A stretch of 54,975 bases of DNA, taken from contig RPFO01002099.1 of assembly GCA_009746045.1 (NCBI GenBank), positions 1 to 54,975 on the forward strand, read 5' to 3'. This DNA is from Mesostigma viride. Taxonomy: Eukaryota > Streptophyta > Mesostigmatophyceae > Mesostigmatales > Mesostigmataceae. Below, one piece after another: positions 17,813 to 25,719 of this stretch; position 1 is the first letter of the stretch, and every line of letters starts with the position of its first letter. The notes beneath the pieces are model-generated. The model was not told where the DNA came from. It did no database searches and saw nothing but the letters and a program-made list of their open reading frames with translations. The translations under genes and the position numbers were made by a program.

Positions 17813-18217
17813 TTAGGATTCGATATCTTCGTCCTCGGACTCCAAGGACCTCGTAAAGAGCATGGCGTACACGTTGGCAACGTTAAAACGCACGTAGTTG
17901 ACGAGTAAAAACGCCAACAAGCCCTTCACGAGCCCCGCGCGCACGAAACCAGGCACGAAGATGACGCACGTGATCAGCAACTGCACGAAAAACGGTACGG
18001 ACTTTACGAGGACCGTCTTGACGGTTTCTTCTTCCTGATCGATCTGCATCATTCTCGTCCACGCGACGGAAACCATGATCCAGATAAGGGGGGACACGAT
18101 GATGTCGAAGATCTTCAGGCCGGATCCGAAGCATACGGACAGGAACGACGGAGCGACCGGGGCCGGGGCCGGGGCTGGGGGGCCGCCAGACGTTTGTAAC
18201 TTCTCTTCGGGATTCAT
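17813..18217 (-). CDS. Multi-pass membrane protein
   Basis: 134 residues. After a Pro/Ala-rich N-terminus (PPAPAPAPVAPS) there are hydrophobic segments at about residues 36-54 (IFDIIVSPLIWIMVSVAW), 72-92 (VPFFVQLLITCVIFVPGF) and 94-112 (AGLVKGLLAFLLVNYV). The C-terminus is acidic (ESEDEDIES). It is probably a virion or internal membrane protein; this is inferred from topology only. It is divergent from the gene at 18430, across a duplicated TATA segment. Confidence 0.65.
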   Translation of the reverse strand: MNPEEKLQTSGGPPAPAPAPVAPSFLSVCFGSGLKIFDIIVSPLIWIMVSVAWTRMMQIDQEEETVKTVLVKSVPFFVQLLITCVIFVPGFVRAGLVKGLLAFLLVNYVRFNVANVYAMLFTRSLESEDEDIES

Positions 18218-18352
18218 CGCACGAGAGCCACACCTTCTGCTTAGATGGTATAAAAACCTGACACACGAGAAAGAGTCGGCGCGGCGCCATTGAAACGTTT
18301 GTAACCGCTTTTCGGGACTCGCCTGCCAAGAAGGTATAAAAACCTGCGAGTG
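18190..18352 (+). promoter_or_regulatory. Duplicated promoter segment with two TATAAAAACC boxes
   Basis: GTTTGTAAC...TTCGGGA...TATAAAAACCTG occurs twice in direct orientation (about 18190-18265 and 18293-18352). The TATAAAAACC boxes are at 18249-18258 and 18335-18344. The second lies 86 bases before the ATG at 18430, a usual distance for a TATA box plus a short leader. A similar TATAAAAAACCC is found near 25643, upstream of the OTU gene. Confidence 0.55.
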
Positions 18353-18429
18353 ACGCCTTCTCGTCTCACCTCGCTCTCTCTCTCACACACACAGAAGCGC
18401 TCTCACTCTCTCCTTCTCGAGCCGCAACC

Positions 18430-19203
18430 ATGATGAAAGTTTCTAACGAGCTCGCCGAGGCTGTCGAAGCCGTCAAGCTCATCATGGATGGAAGCATCAT
18501 GGGGATCGACGTACCTCGTCGAATTTTCGCTGTTTTGGAGTCGCACACGTCAAACTCTCGGCTCCTCGGCGTTCCGGAAGCTCTGATACAAAAGCTCGGA
18601 CAAGCGTTCATGTGCAATCTCTTGACGACAGAGGGATCCACGAGATTCATCGTGGACACGATCCTCTCTTGCGTGAACGAAGCGCCTCTTTCAGGGAACG
18701 CGGGGGTTTCCATCTCTCCTTCGCAGTGGACGCTTCTTTTTGACGCCGTTTCCAAATCGCTCGCCCCGAACATGGGAGACACGAAGACGGAGACGAAAGA
18801 GGGCGTGGACGCGTTGTTCGCCATGCTGAAGGACGAAAACCTGGACTCGTACCTCTCGATCGTTAAAGAGCACGGCCAGCTTCACGCTCTCGCCCGTTGT
18901 TTCAACAGCGCCGTAACGGCTCCGAGCCGCATCAACTCCGCTTTGTTGAGAGTGGGCCTCGCCGCGACGATGGCGAACGTCGGGATCGATTTCGTGGCCG
19001 TGAGCAGTTTGATACACATCGGTTCTGTCGTGCAGACGGGGCGGATCGTGAAGTCGTACGTCCAAGAGTTGGTGGAAGAGGTGATGGCGGCATCAAGGGC
19101 GGCTTACAACGCGAGCTCGCCGCACGGCGTGGACAAGCACAAGCCGTCGCCGGTGGCGATCGCCATGGCGGACCTCATCGTGGCTGCGAACCCCGCGTTC
19201 TAA
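18430..19203 (+). CDS. Helical protein of unknown function
   Basis: 257 residues, almost wholly alpha-helical and not recognised. Features: an N-terminal helix (NELAEAVEAVKLIMDG), scattered Cys, and a mildly hydrophobic segment at about 175-200 (VGLAATMANVGIDFVAVSSLI) that is too polar for a sure membrane pass. It has a clear TATA box upstream and a leader of TC/CA repeats (CTCTCTCTCACACACAC near 18370-18393). Its stop overlaps the stop of the convergent gene at 19200 by four bases. Confidence 0.65.
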   Translation: MMKVSNELAEAVEAVKLIMDGSIMGIDVPRRIFAVLESHTSNSRLLGVPEALIQKLGQAFMCNLLTTEGSTRFIVDTILSCVNEAPLSGNAGVSISPSQWTLLFDAVSKSLAPNMGDTKTETKEGVDALFAMLKDENLDSYLSIVKEHGQLHALARCFNSAVTAPSRINSALLRVGLAATMANVGIDFVAVSSLIHIGSVVQTGRIVKSYVQELVEEVMAASRAAYNASSPHGVDKHKPSPVAIAMADLIVAANPAF

Positions 19204-19532
19204 TCGTCCTGGCCGTTGGCCCCGTACACGGGCTTCCACTCGGCCCCTTGCTCCCCTGGTGGAAGCTGGGCTTGTTTATTTAAGATTGCCCGGTTCATCG
19301 CCGCAATGGCTGCCATTTGTTGGGGGGTATAAACCATTTCCCTTGGTTGCGGACTTGGCCTAGGTTCGTCTTGTGACTCGTGCGTGCGCTTAACACCTCC
19401 TGGCCCTCTCACCCGGTGCCTCGTGGCCTTCTTGGCGCCCGTCTTGTGGACCGCGCACCGTTTGGAACGAGGCGCGCAAGAGCGTTTGCAGTTGTCGCCT
19501 CTCAACGTTTTCGCGTTGCAAGTGTGGGCCAT
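19200..19532 (-). CDS. CCCH microdomain protein
   Basis: 110 residues. The N-terminus has C-x9-C-x10-C-x2-H (CNAKT...CKRSC...CAVH) within the first 30 residues, then a basic linker (TRHRVRGPGGVKR), a Pro/Ser stretch and a helical Gln/Ala-rich tail. It is the same microdomain family as 14420-14686 and others. AATATACA lies directly before the ATG at 19532. Function unknown. Confidence 0.65.
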   Translation of the reverse strand: MAHTCNAKTLRGDNCKRSCAPRSKRCAVHKTGAKKATRHRVRGPGGVKRTHESQDEPRPSPQPREMVYTPQQMAAIAAMNRAILNKQAQLPPGEQGAEWKPVYGANGQDD

Positions 19533-19549
19533 TGTATATTCTCCAGTGA

Positions 19550-19693
19550 CTAAAATAATTTAGCGTTCAGCTCTTTGCACTTGTCGAAGACGTGCCCGTT
19601 GATTCGGAGCCGCTTCAACCGTTTGGCGCTCTTCGCCGCCACCGCGGGGGCGGGTGGATCCGTTACAGGCTTTACAGGGTCTTGGGATGTCAT
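19550..19693 (-). CDS. 47-residue basic protein
   Basis: A short frame from the ATG at 19693 to the TAG at 19550. It is Pro/Ala-rich at the start (DPVKPVTDPPAPAVAA), then basic (KSAKRLKRLRINGH) with one Cys. TATAAATAGA lies directly upstream of the ATG, matching the close TATA-to-start spacing of neighbouring genes. It fits neatly between genes at 19532 and 19760 on the same strand. Not recognised. Confidence 0.5.
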   Translation of the reverse strand: MTSQDPVKPVTDPPAPAVAAKSAKRLKRLRINGHVFDKCKELNAKLF

Positions 19694-19759
19694 TCTATTT
19701 ATAATGAACAAACACAATATCACAGCACCGACATGGATGAATATTTTACAAACGCAATA

Positions 19760-20713
19760 TCAATTGGTCAGAAAATTGTCCATGAACACGGTGTTCATTG
19801 GGTTCTCGTTCCTGTCTGCTTCCAAGAGAATATTGAGTTTTTTCTCATCGACGTATTTCCGGCCCGCGACGTGAGCCCCCGCGCCAGCTCCCACTACGGC
19901 GCCGGCGAGTGCGGTGCCGGTAGGCAAGAGCCAGCCCAGTTTGCTTGTCGCACCGGAAACAGCGAAAGGGTCAAAGTTAGATGCCCAGATCGCGGTTTTT
20001 GTGGGATATTTCCAGTACCAAGGTTGTTTGTCGGCCCATTCGCTCGCAAGAAGTTTGGTTCCGTGTCCTGAAGGCATAAACGGCAATGCTACCCATGAGC
20101 CATACTCACGAATGAAGTCTAAAAACGCATCCACAAACTTCTCTCCAAAGTAGCCTTTCAACTTGTTTCGTAATAATAATTTGTTCACTGGGGCCATGAC
20201 TCCGGTCTCGGTGGCTACGAAGAAGGAAGCCAATAGTGTTCCGACCACAGTGACGCTTGAAGCTACCGTTCCCCAGGGGATCTTCTTGAACGCTTTTAAG
20301 GCATTTGATCTCCACTTTTTCGGATCGCGTGTCAGTGTCACCAAAGAGCACAACTCTTTTTTTGTAAGGCTCTCGAGCTTCTGGACACTGATATTCGTAA
20401 TCGCGTGCAGGTAGGAAACCAGACTCGCCCTGTCTGTCGAACTGTGGATAGACTTGGCGCAAGCGGCGAAGGCGACTTTGTCGATGATTTCGAACGTAAG
20501 AAGGCCGCACATCTGCTCGTTCGTCAACTGAGCGATGGTTTGTTTCGTGTGCTGCGGATTCGCCGCGAGCGCGAGAGATTCCGCCTCGCGGCGAGTGAGA
20601 TGGTTCGAAAGCCCCGCGCAGTCCATGAGACTTTCAGGGTCAAAGAGCGCTTGAACCGGCGCTTTTTCATCCGGCGCTGTTTCAGCCCTGGCGCGATGTC
20701 TGCGTTTGTTCAT
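19760..20713 (-). CDS. Membrane protein, paralogue of the next gene
   Basis: 317 residues from the ATG at 20713. Residues about 30-140 (SLMDCAGLSNHLTRREAE, LTNEQMCGLLTFEIIDK, LTKKELCSLV, TRDPKKW) align with the same region of the gene at 20752-22554, where SLMNCTGLSN, LSKQQLCAII, LTHEELCMVV and TRDPVSW recur. A hydrophobic segment follows (VASSVTVVGTLLASFFVA), and a Gly/Ala-rich one near the C-terminus (TALAGAVVGAGAGAHVAG). The two are adjacent tandem paralogues. Function is unknown; conserved Cys at fixed positions suggests a folded domain. Confidence 0.65.
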   Translation of the reverse strand: MNKRRHRARAETAPDEKAPVQALFDPESLMDCAGLSNHLTRREAESLALAANPQHTKQTIAQLTNEQMCGLLTFEIIDKVAFAACAKSIHSSTDRASLVSYLHAITNISVQKLESLTKKELCSLVTLTRDPKKWRSNALKAFKKIPWGTVASSVTVVGTLLASFFVATETGVMAPVNKLLLRNKLKGYFGEKFVDAFLDFIREYGSWVALPFMPSGHGTKLLASEWADKQPWYWKYPTKTAIWASNFDPFAVSGATSKLGWLLPTGTALAGAVVGAGAGAHVAGRKYVDEKKLNILLEADRNENPMNTVFMDNFLTN

Positions 20714-20751
20714 CGCCAAGTCGTATCATTACCGGAGAAATAACCGCCCGC

Positions 20752-22554
20752 TCACGAACTCTTATTTCGTTTCCGCTGCACCGCTTCTAAACGGCGTTGG
20801 AAAGCATTCACGTCGTCCGGGACGACGGTACGCGGATCCGGGATCAAAGGATGAGACGCGAACACTTGATATGCAGAGTTCACGGCGGACGGGACGTACC
20901 CGGGGGCGGCGGTCTTGATGTTCGACACGGTGTCCTGTGCAGTCAGCATGAAGTTCTGACCCTGGGCGATGGCGGACTCTTTGGCGGATCTCGCGGCCTC
21001 CGCTGCCGCACCGGCTGCCTTTTTGGCCGCCGCGCGCCCAGCTCTTTTCGCGGCATTGGCGGCGGCCGTGCCCTTTTCTACGGCAACGCGCTGTGCTGTC
21101 GTTGCCAATTGCTTCCCTCGAGTGACCGCGGCGTTTTTAGCATTCGACGCGGCTTCCATTCCAGCCGCTTTCGCCGACTCGCCAAGTTCGTACGCGCGGT
21201 TGACGGCGGCCGTTTTGTTGGAGTTGTAGTAGTCCTTGCCAGCTTGGAACGCCTGGCGAGACTTGTTCACGGCGGCCTTCCCCCCTGCGATGGCCGCGTT
21301 CTGAGCGCCTCGTTGGGCGTACGAGAAACCAACCAACCCTAGCAAGTTCGCGACCGTTGAAGTTACGGGATTGTTCGCTCCCCACTTCGCGGCCTTTTCC
21401 ACCCACCTCGTAACGAAAGGGGGCGTGACGTCTTTGAACCACACCGAGGCTAGCTTGACGAATTCGAACGCGTTCACGAACATGATGCCGAACCATTTCA
21501 GGTTGTCGACGAAATGCCGGAATTTGTTGACGACCCATTCGGGGACTCCCTTGGACTTGAGTGTGTTGAGGAACTTGTACAACTCGGCTTCCTCTCCCGT
21601 GTACGTCGCCACTAGCACTCCCGCGAGCATCCTGCCGGCCAGGTAAACGCCGAGGTGCTTCCACGGGAGTTTCTTCAGCCATTCGAACGCCGACCTAGTC
21701 CACGAAACGGGATCGCGCGTGGCGCCCACGACCATGCAAAGCTCCTCGTGCGTCAGCTCCTCCAACTTTTGGCGGTCCCCTCCGTACCTTGCGTTCAGGT
21801 ATTCCACGAGTTGTTCCTTGGTGGAGTTGTCGAACACGTTTTTCGCGCAAAGGGAGAACGCGAACGTGTCGATCAGTTCCTTCGAGATGATCGCGCACAG
21901 TTGCTGCTTCGAGAGTGTCTTGACGGACTCTTCCGTGTGCCCCACGTTCAAAAACACCGCGAGCTTTTCCGCGTCCTTTCGCTGAAGACTGTTCGACAAC
22001 CCCGTGCAGTTCATCAGGCTGTCCGCCTGCTTGTCGAGCGCGTCTTCGAGGGCCGCGTCCGTATCTTGCGGGGCGAAATTCGCAATTTCCGGGCCACGAG
22101 TGGCGGCATCCGCGAGTTCCGGGCCGTGCGCGTCGCCGATCTCCGATTCCGGGTCGGACGCGTCGAGCATGCCGCTGTCTTCGAGGATTGATTTGGACGC
22201 CTCTTCGTGGAGTCGGTTGATCTTCTCGAGGAGCTCGAGGGACCCGGGAGGAGAGTACTGTTCTGCCCATTGGATCGCCTCGTCTCCGAGTTCCGCGTCC
22301 GGCCGGTCGGCCACGCTGGGCTCCGCCGCCTTGTACATGCGGACGAGTTCCGCCACGGCCTCCTTGATCTCCGCAATCTTTTCCCTGGTCCTGCCGGGCA
22401 GTGTACTTGCCTCACCCTGACGCGGCCTGTGACGTGGACGAGCGCGGGCTCTGTGTACGTCGCGTTTGGAGTGGATCTTGCAGTACCCTTTCGTGACGGC
22501 CGTGTACGTACAACGGGCGCCGCGCGCCGTCGTTCCCTTGCACGTGGACTTCAT
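20752..22554 (-). CDS. CCCH microdomain plus paralogous domain plus Ala/Lys helices
   Basis: 600 residues. N-terminal C-x9-C-x9-C-x2-H (CKGTT...CTYTA...CKIH, residues 5-28), a basic Arg/Pro linker, and a helical part. Then comes the domain shared with 19760-20713 (about residues 178-290), a hydrophobic stretch (about 297-318, LGVYLAGRMLAGVLVATY), and a long Ala/Lys-rich helical region (about 420-560) with irregular 11-residue periodicity, like amphipathic lipid- or DNA-binding helices. TTATAAAGCAGCGC lies directly before the ATG at 22554. It is divergent from the gene at 22679. Confidence 0.68.
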   Translation of the reverse strand: MKSTCKGTTARGARCTYTAVTKGYCKIHSKRDVHRARARPRHRPRQGEASTLPGRTREKIAEIKEAVAELVRMYKAAEPSVADRPDAELGDEAIQWAEQYSPPGSLELLEKINRLHEEASKSILEDSGMLDASDPESEIGDAHGPELADAATRGPEIANFAPQDTDAALEDALDKQADSLMNCTGLSNSLQRKDAEKLAVFLNVGHTEESVKTLSKQQLCAIISKELIDTFAFSLCAKNVFDNSTKEQLVEYLNARYGGDRQKLEELTHEELCMVVGATRDPVSWTRSAFEWLKKLPWKHLGVYLAGRMLAGVLVATYTGEEAELYKFLNTLKSKGVPEWVVNKFRHFVDNLKWFGIMFVNAFEFVKLASVWFKDVTPPFVTRWVEKAAKWGANNPVTSTVANLLGLVGFSYAQRGAQNAAIAGGKAAVNKSRQAFQAGKDYYNSNKTAAVNRAYELGESAKAAGMEAASNAKNAAVTRGKQLATTAQRVAVEKGTAAANAAKRAGRAAAKKAAGAAAEAARSAKESAIAQGQNFMLTAQDTVSNIKTAAPGYVPSAVNSAYQVFASHPLIPDPRTVVPDDVNAFQRRLEAVQRKRNKSS

Positions 22555-22678
22555 TCATGCGCTGCTTTATAAGTACGGCAGAAAAATTGCGCGCCGTTTC
22601 GGTGTCCCAGAATCCATAAAAGGCCGCCCGTGAAGTTTTTGACACGCTTATTGTGAGAAGGCGAAAACGTTCGCCGTC

Positions 22679-23917
22679 ATGAAGGGAACGACCAGAGGAC
22701 TGAGAATATGTCGCTGGCTTTCTTTAAACGGTGCTTCTGTAAAGAAGCTTGGGAGGCGCCCGTTCGCCCCTCTCACGGTGAACGATATGCGCACACTTTG
22801 CAAGCGGATGGGGTTCGCCCCTCCGAAGACAGTCACGGAGAAGGAAGCCTCCGCGAGTCTCGTCGCCGTGTTGGCGGCTCGCAAGATCCAGCGGTGGGCC
22901 AGGAGGACGTTCTTGGCCAAGCGAAAGGCGATTCGGACGATCAAGAAGTACGTCGCCCTCATCCCGCAGAACCGGGACGATATGGTCATGCTCGAACGCC
23001 TCCCACACAAATCCCACGTGTTCAAGCTCGTTTTGCCGGACAGGACCGTCATCGGGTTCCACGCCGTGAGGCTGGCGGAGTTTATCCTGGATTCCGGGAC
23101 CTTCGTCGACCCGTTCACCCGCCACGCCTTCAACGAGGTCGAGCTCCTGCGCCTCGACGCCCAGGTCCGACGTTTAGGGTACCAGCGACGATCTACTCTC
23201 CACCTCTTTCGCCACCCGGAGATCATTCGAGCGAAGAGGGAGAGGGAATCACTCGTGGCTGGTTTGGAGAGGATGTGTGCGGAGATGGTGGAGATGATGA
23301 TTCAGGTCGCGGAGGGGGGCGCTGAGTCGAGAGAAGCGCTCATCCTGCTCGACGCCGACTACTTTCCCCAGTGGCACGTGTACTTCCGCCAACTGGTTTC
23401 GATCGACCCCCACGCGGCTCACTCGGGACTCGTGCATTATAGGGGGATGGTCCAGATGGCCATCGACAAGACGCACACGGACGAGGGAAAGGACCCGTAC
23501 GTACCTCTTCGAGACATCATGCACAAGCGCGGAGTTCTCACCTACATCCGGTGCCTCTTGAACACGCACCACGTGAAAGGGTTCGGCGGCATTCCTCCCC
23601 CGAGCCCCGCCATTCACCAGTACACCGTGATGACGGCTCCGACGCCGAGCCGCTCGCACCACGCCCGTTTGATCCCGAACGGTCTTTCCGATTTCATGGT
23701 CGCTCAGATGGTCGAAGGGGACGACACCGCCGCGTGGACCGCGACGACCTTGACGTCGTTCCCGCCCACTTCAGACAACCCGTTGGAACTTCTGGCGACC
23801 GCCGCGTTGTACAGGCACATGGCCATGGAACGCGAAAACATTGTACCCCCTCCGCCCGAGGAGGGCGGGGCAGAAAGCACGGAAGCCTCCATCGCACAGG
23901 AGAACGGGCTGCCGTGA
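22679..23917 (+). CDS. SAP/IQ-motif protein of giant-virus type
   Basis: 412 residues. Residues about 32-64 (LTVNDMRTLCKRMGF...) resemble a SAP DNA-binding helix pair. About 66-82 (ARKIQRWARRTFLAKRK) is an IQ-like calmodulin-binding motif. About 141-160 hold VDPFTRHAFNEVELLRLD, which recalls the DP-x-T-R turn of U-box-like folds and of similar giant-virus proteins. The remainder is helical; the C-terminus is Pro/Glu-rich. The combined architecture is known to me only loosely from large DNA viruses; no activity is assigned. CCATAAAA lies about 65 bases upstream. Confidence 0.6.
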   Translation: MKGTTRGLRICRWLSLNGASVKKLGRRPFAPLTVNDMRTLCKRMGFAPPKTVTEKEASASLVAVLAARKIQRWARRTFLAKRKAIRTIKKYVALIPQNRDDMVMLERLPHKSHVFKLVLPDRTVIGFHAVRLAEFILDSGTFVDPFTRHAFNEVELLRLDAQVRRLGYQRRSTLHLFRHPEIIRAKRERESLVAGLERMCAEMVEMMIQVAEGGAESREALILLDADYFPQWHVYFRQLVSIDPHAAHSGLVHYRGMVQMAIDKTHTDEGKDPYVPLRDIMHKRGVLTYIRCLLNTHHVKGFGGIPPPSPAIHQYTVMTAPTPSRSHHARLIPNGLSDFMVAQMVEGDDTAAWTATTLTSFPPTSDNPLELLATAALYRHMAMERENIVPPPPEEGGAESTEASIAQENGLP

Positions 23918-23966
23918 GACGGAAAGGACGACAGTGACGATGGATTCGTAGAACGAAAGCCCGTTT

Positions 23967-24407
23967 CTAGTGTCTTGTCCTGGGTCTGTCATAATGTACC
24001 TTGGACTGGGCGTCCTCCTCCCGTTCCTTGTCAGTGGACGAGAAGGTCGGTTTGGCTGTATACCATTGAGTACCTTCAGTAAGCTGCGAGGGCGAGATGC
24101 CTTCCGACATCTCGTCCGCTTCCTGTTGTCTCACTCCCTTGCGTAATTCCTGTGTAGTCAGTTCCATGTGCCGTCCCGTGTCGTACGAGTTATTTTCGAA
24201 ATCGGCTCGTGCGGCCACCAACGGGTCCCTAAAGCCAGACAACTGCGACGGAGCAGGTGACGGGGAGCGCTTGCGCTTCGTCCCTCTTACTCTGTGTTGT
24301 TTAGGGCCGCCCTTGGTGTGGAATCTGCACCGCTTCCTCCGGGGATCTTTCACTTTCATGCGACAGTTGCCGCCGGTTTTCAGCTTGAAGCCGCAAGTCT
24401 TCGTCAT
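23967..24407 (-). CDS. CCCH microdomain protein
   Basis: 146 residues. N-terminal C-x9-C-x11-C-x2-H (CGFKLK...CRMKV...CRFH) is followed by a basic GGPKQHRVRGTKRKR patch and a polar, disordered tail. The first 40 residues are nearly identical to those of the next gene (24489-25433), so the pair arose by duplication with exchange of the C-terminal part. Convergent with the gene ending at 23917. Function unknown. Confidence 0.65.
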   Translation of the reverse strand: MTKTCGFKLKTGGNCRMKVKDPRRKRCRFHTKGGPKQHRVRGTKRKRSPSPAPSQLSGFRDPLVAARADFENNSYDTGRHMELTTQELRKGVRQQEADEMSEGISPSQLTEGTQWYTAKPTFSSTDKEREEDAQSKVHYDRPRTRH

Positions 24408-24488
24408 TTTTAATGAACAAAGATGATTTTGCGTAATGTAATGACATCGTATAATTACTAATTAGTGAGGCGAACCTCGTTTTCAGTA

Positions 24489-25433
24489 TCAGTATGTCTG
24501 CGGGCCGTTATACATCCAATCATTCGTGCCAATAAACTTTGGTTTGTTTCTTGGTCCAAACTTTGGCGGTTTGTACTTGGCTGTTTGGAATCCCTGACTA
24601 TTTGTTAGCAACTGTCGTGCTTCGTAGTTTTTAAACCGGGATTTACCATTTTCAGGCCATGGGGTTCGAAGTTGTTCTAAATTTTTAAAGTGATCTTTAT
24701 AACTAGGGACAACGCGATCAATTTCGTCAGGGGTAATTGCTTCGATGTCGTAAAATTGCTTCGATGTCGCCTCGTCTCCTTCCTCGACTTGAATTCCTTT
24801 CTTGTTGTAAGCATCTGTGTAAAAGCTCGTTTCGGGTTCCGAGAGTGCCGAGTACATTGGGAGGTCAAATTTAGCCGGGTGCTCTGGTCGGTTGAAGTTG
24901 TCATATCTTGCCTTTTTCCAAGTTTTTTGAAATTCAGGGTCGTCTCTATTATCCCACGCGCCTCGTGCTAAAGTTCGCACCGGGTTTTCGTGTACTGATT
25001 CACCTGTATCCGGCTCTCTGGGCCTTTTGAGGTTGGACTCTTTCGCAAACGTTTCCATATTTGCACTGCGTGGGTCAGATTGCACTATCATGTCAGAGTA
25101 TAGCCCCCCATAGTTGTCTCCCCTGATACCGCCTGGCAATTGCGACAAAACCTTATACCTGGTTGCTTTATCTGTGCTCGCGAGGGCAGCCATGTCTTTA
25201 GGATCTGCTCGTTGGCCAATCTGTTGGAACACTTCATCGGGAAGACTTGCGATATTTGTAAATTCTTCTTTTTTCGGTTCTGATCTGGATATGAATTTTG
25301 AAAACCATCCCTTTGCTCGGTGTTGTTTAGGACCGCCCTTGGTGTGAAACCGACACCGCTTTCGCTTAGGGTCCTTGACCTTGATGCGACAATTGCTTCC
25401 ACATTTGAGTTTGAAACCGCACGTCTTTGTCAT
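24489..25433 (-). CDS. CCCH microdomain plus F-box-like protein
   Basis: About 314 residues from the ATG at 25433. The N-terminal module (CGFKLK...CRIKV...CRFH) is shared with the previous gene. Residues about 55-95 (IASLPDEVFQQIGQRADPKD, then LASTDKATRYKVL) fit an F-box, the Skp1-binding domain used to recruit substrates to SCF ubiquitin ligases. The rest is polar with several Tyr/Pro motifs. An upstream extension of the frame to 25895 lacks support and is not included. It is divergent from the OTU gene, so ubiquitin-addition and ubiquitin-removal candidates sit side by side. Confidence 0.65.
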   Translation of the reverse strand: MTKTCGFKLKCGSNCRIKVKDPKRKRCRFHTKGGPKQHRAKGWFSKFISRSEPKKEEFTNIASLPDEVFQQIGQRADPKDMAALASTDKATRYKVLSQLPGGIRGDNYGGLYSDMIVQSDPRSANMETFAKESNLKRPREPDTGESVHENPVRTLARGAWDNRDDPEFQKTWKKARYDNFNRPEHPAKFDLPMYSALSEPETSFYTDAYNKKGIQVEEGDEATSKQFYDIEAITPDEIDRVVPSYKDHFKNLEQLRTPWPENGKSRFKNYEARQLLTNSQGFQTAKYKPPKFGPRNKPKFIGTNDWMYNGPQTY

Positions 25434-25719
25434 TTGCCACATGTATACAATATACGTTTTTTTTTTATCGCGAGCTTTCACCCGGATGATGGAAATTCCC
25501 GGGAGCCACGTCACCACTCGTCTACGTTTCGCAAGTTGTAGATCTCTCTTGCCCGCTGATACTTGCGCAAGACATTGCCGCGGATCCGGGATAGCGTGGA
25601 TCGTACGAGTTTCTTGATTTTCATCAGGGGTACTGTAATGCATTATAAAAAACCCATTCACGCGCGGTCGGGTGAAGAAGCAACTCTTTTGTGTGCTAAT
25701 AGTACCATACACATAGCTC

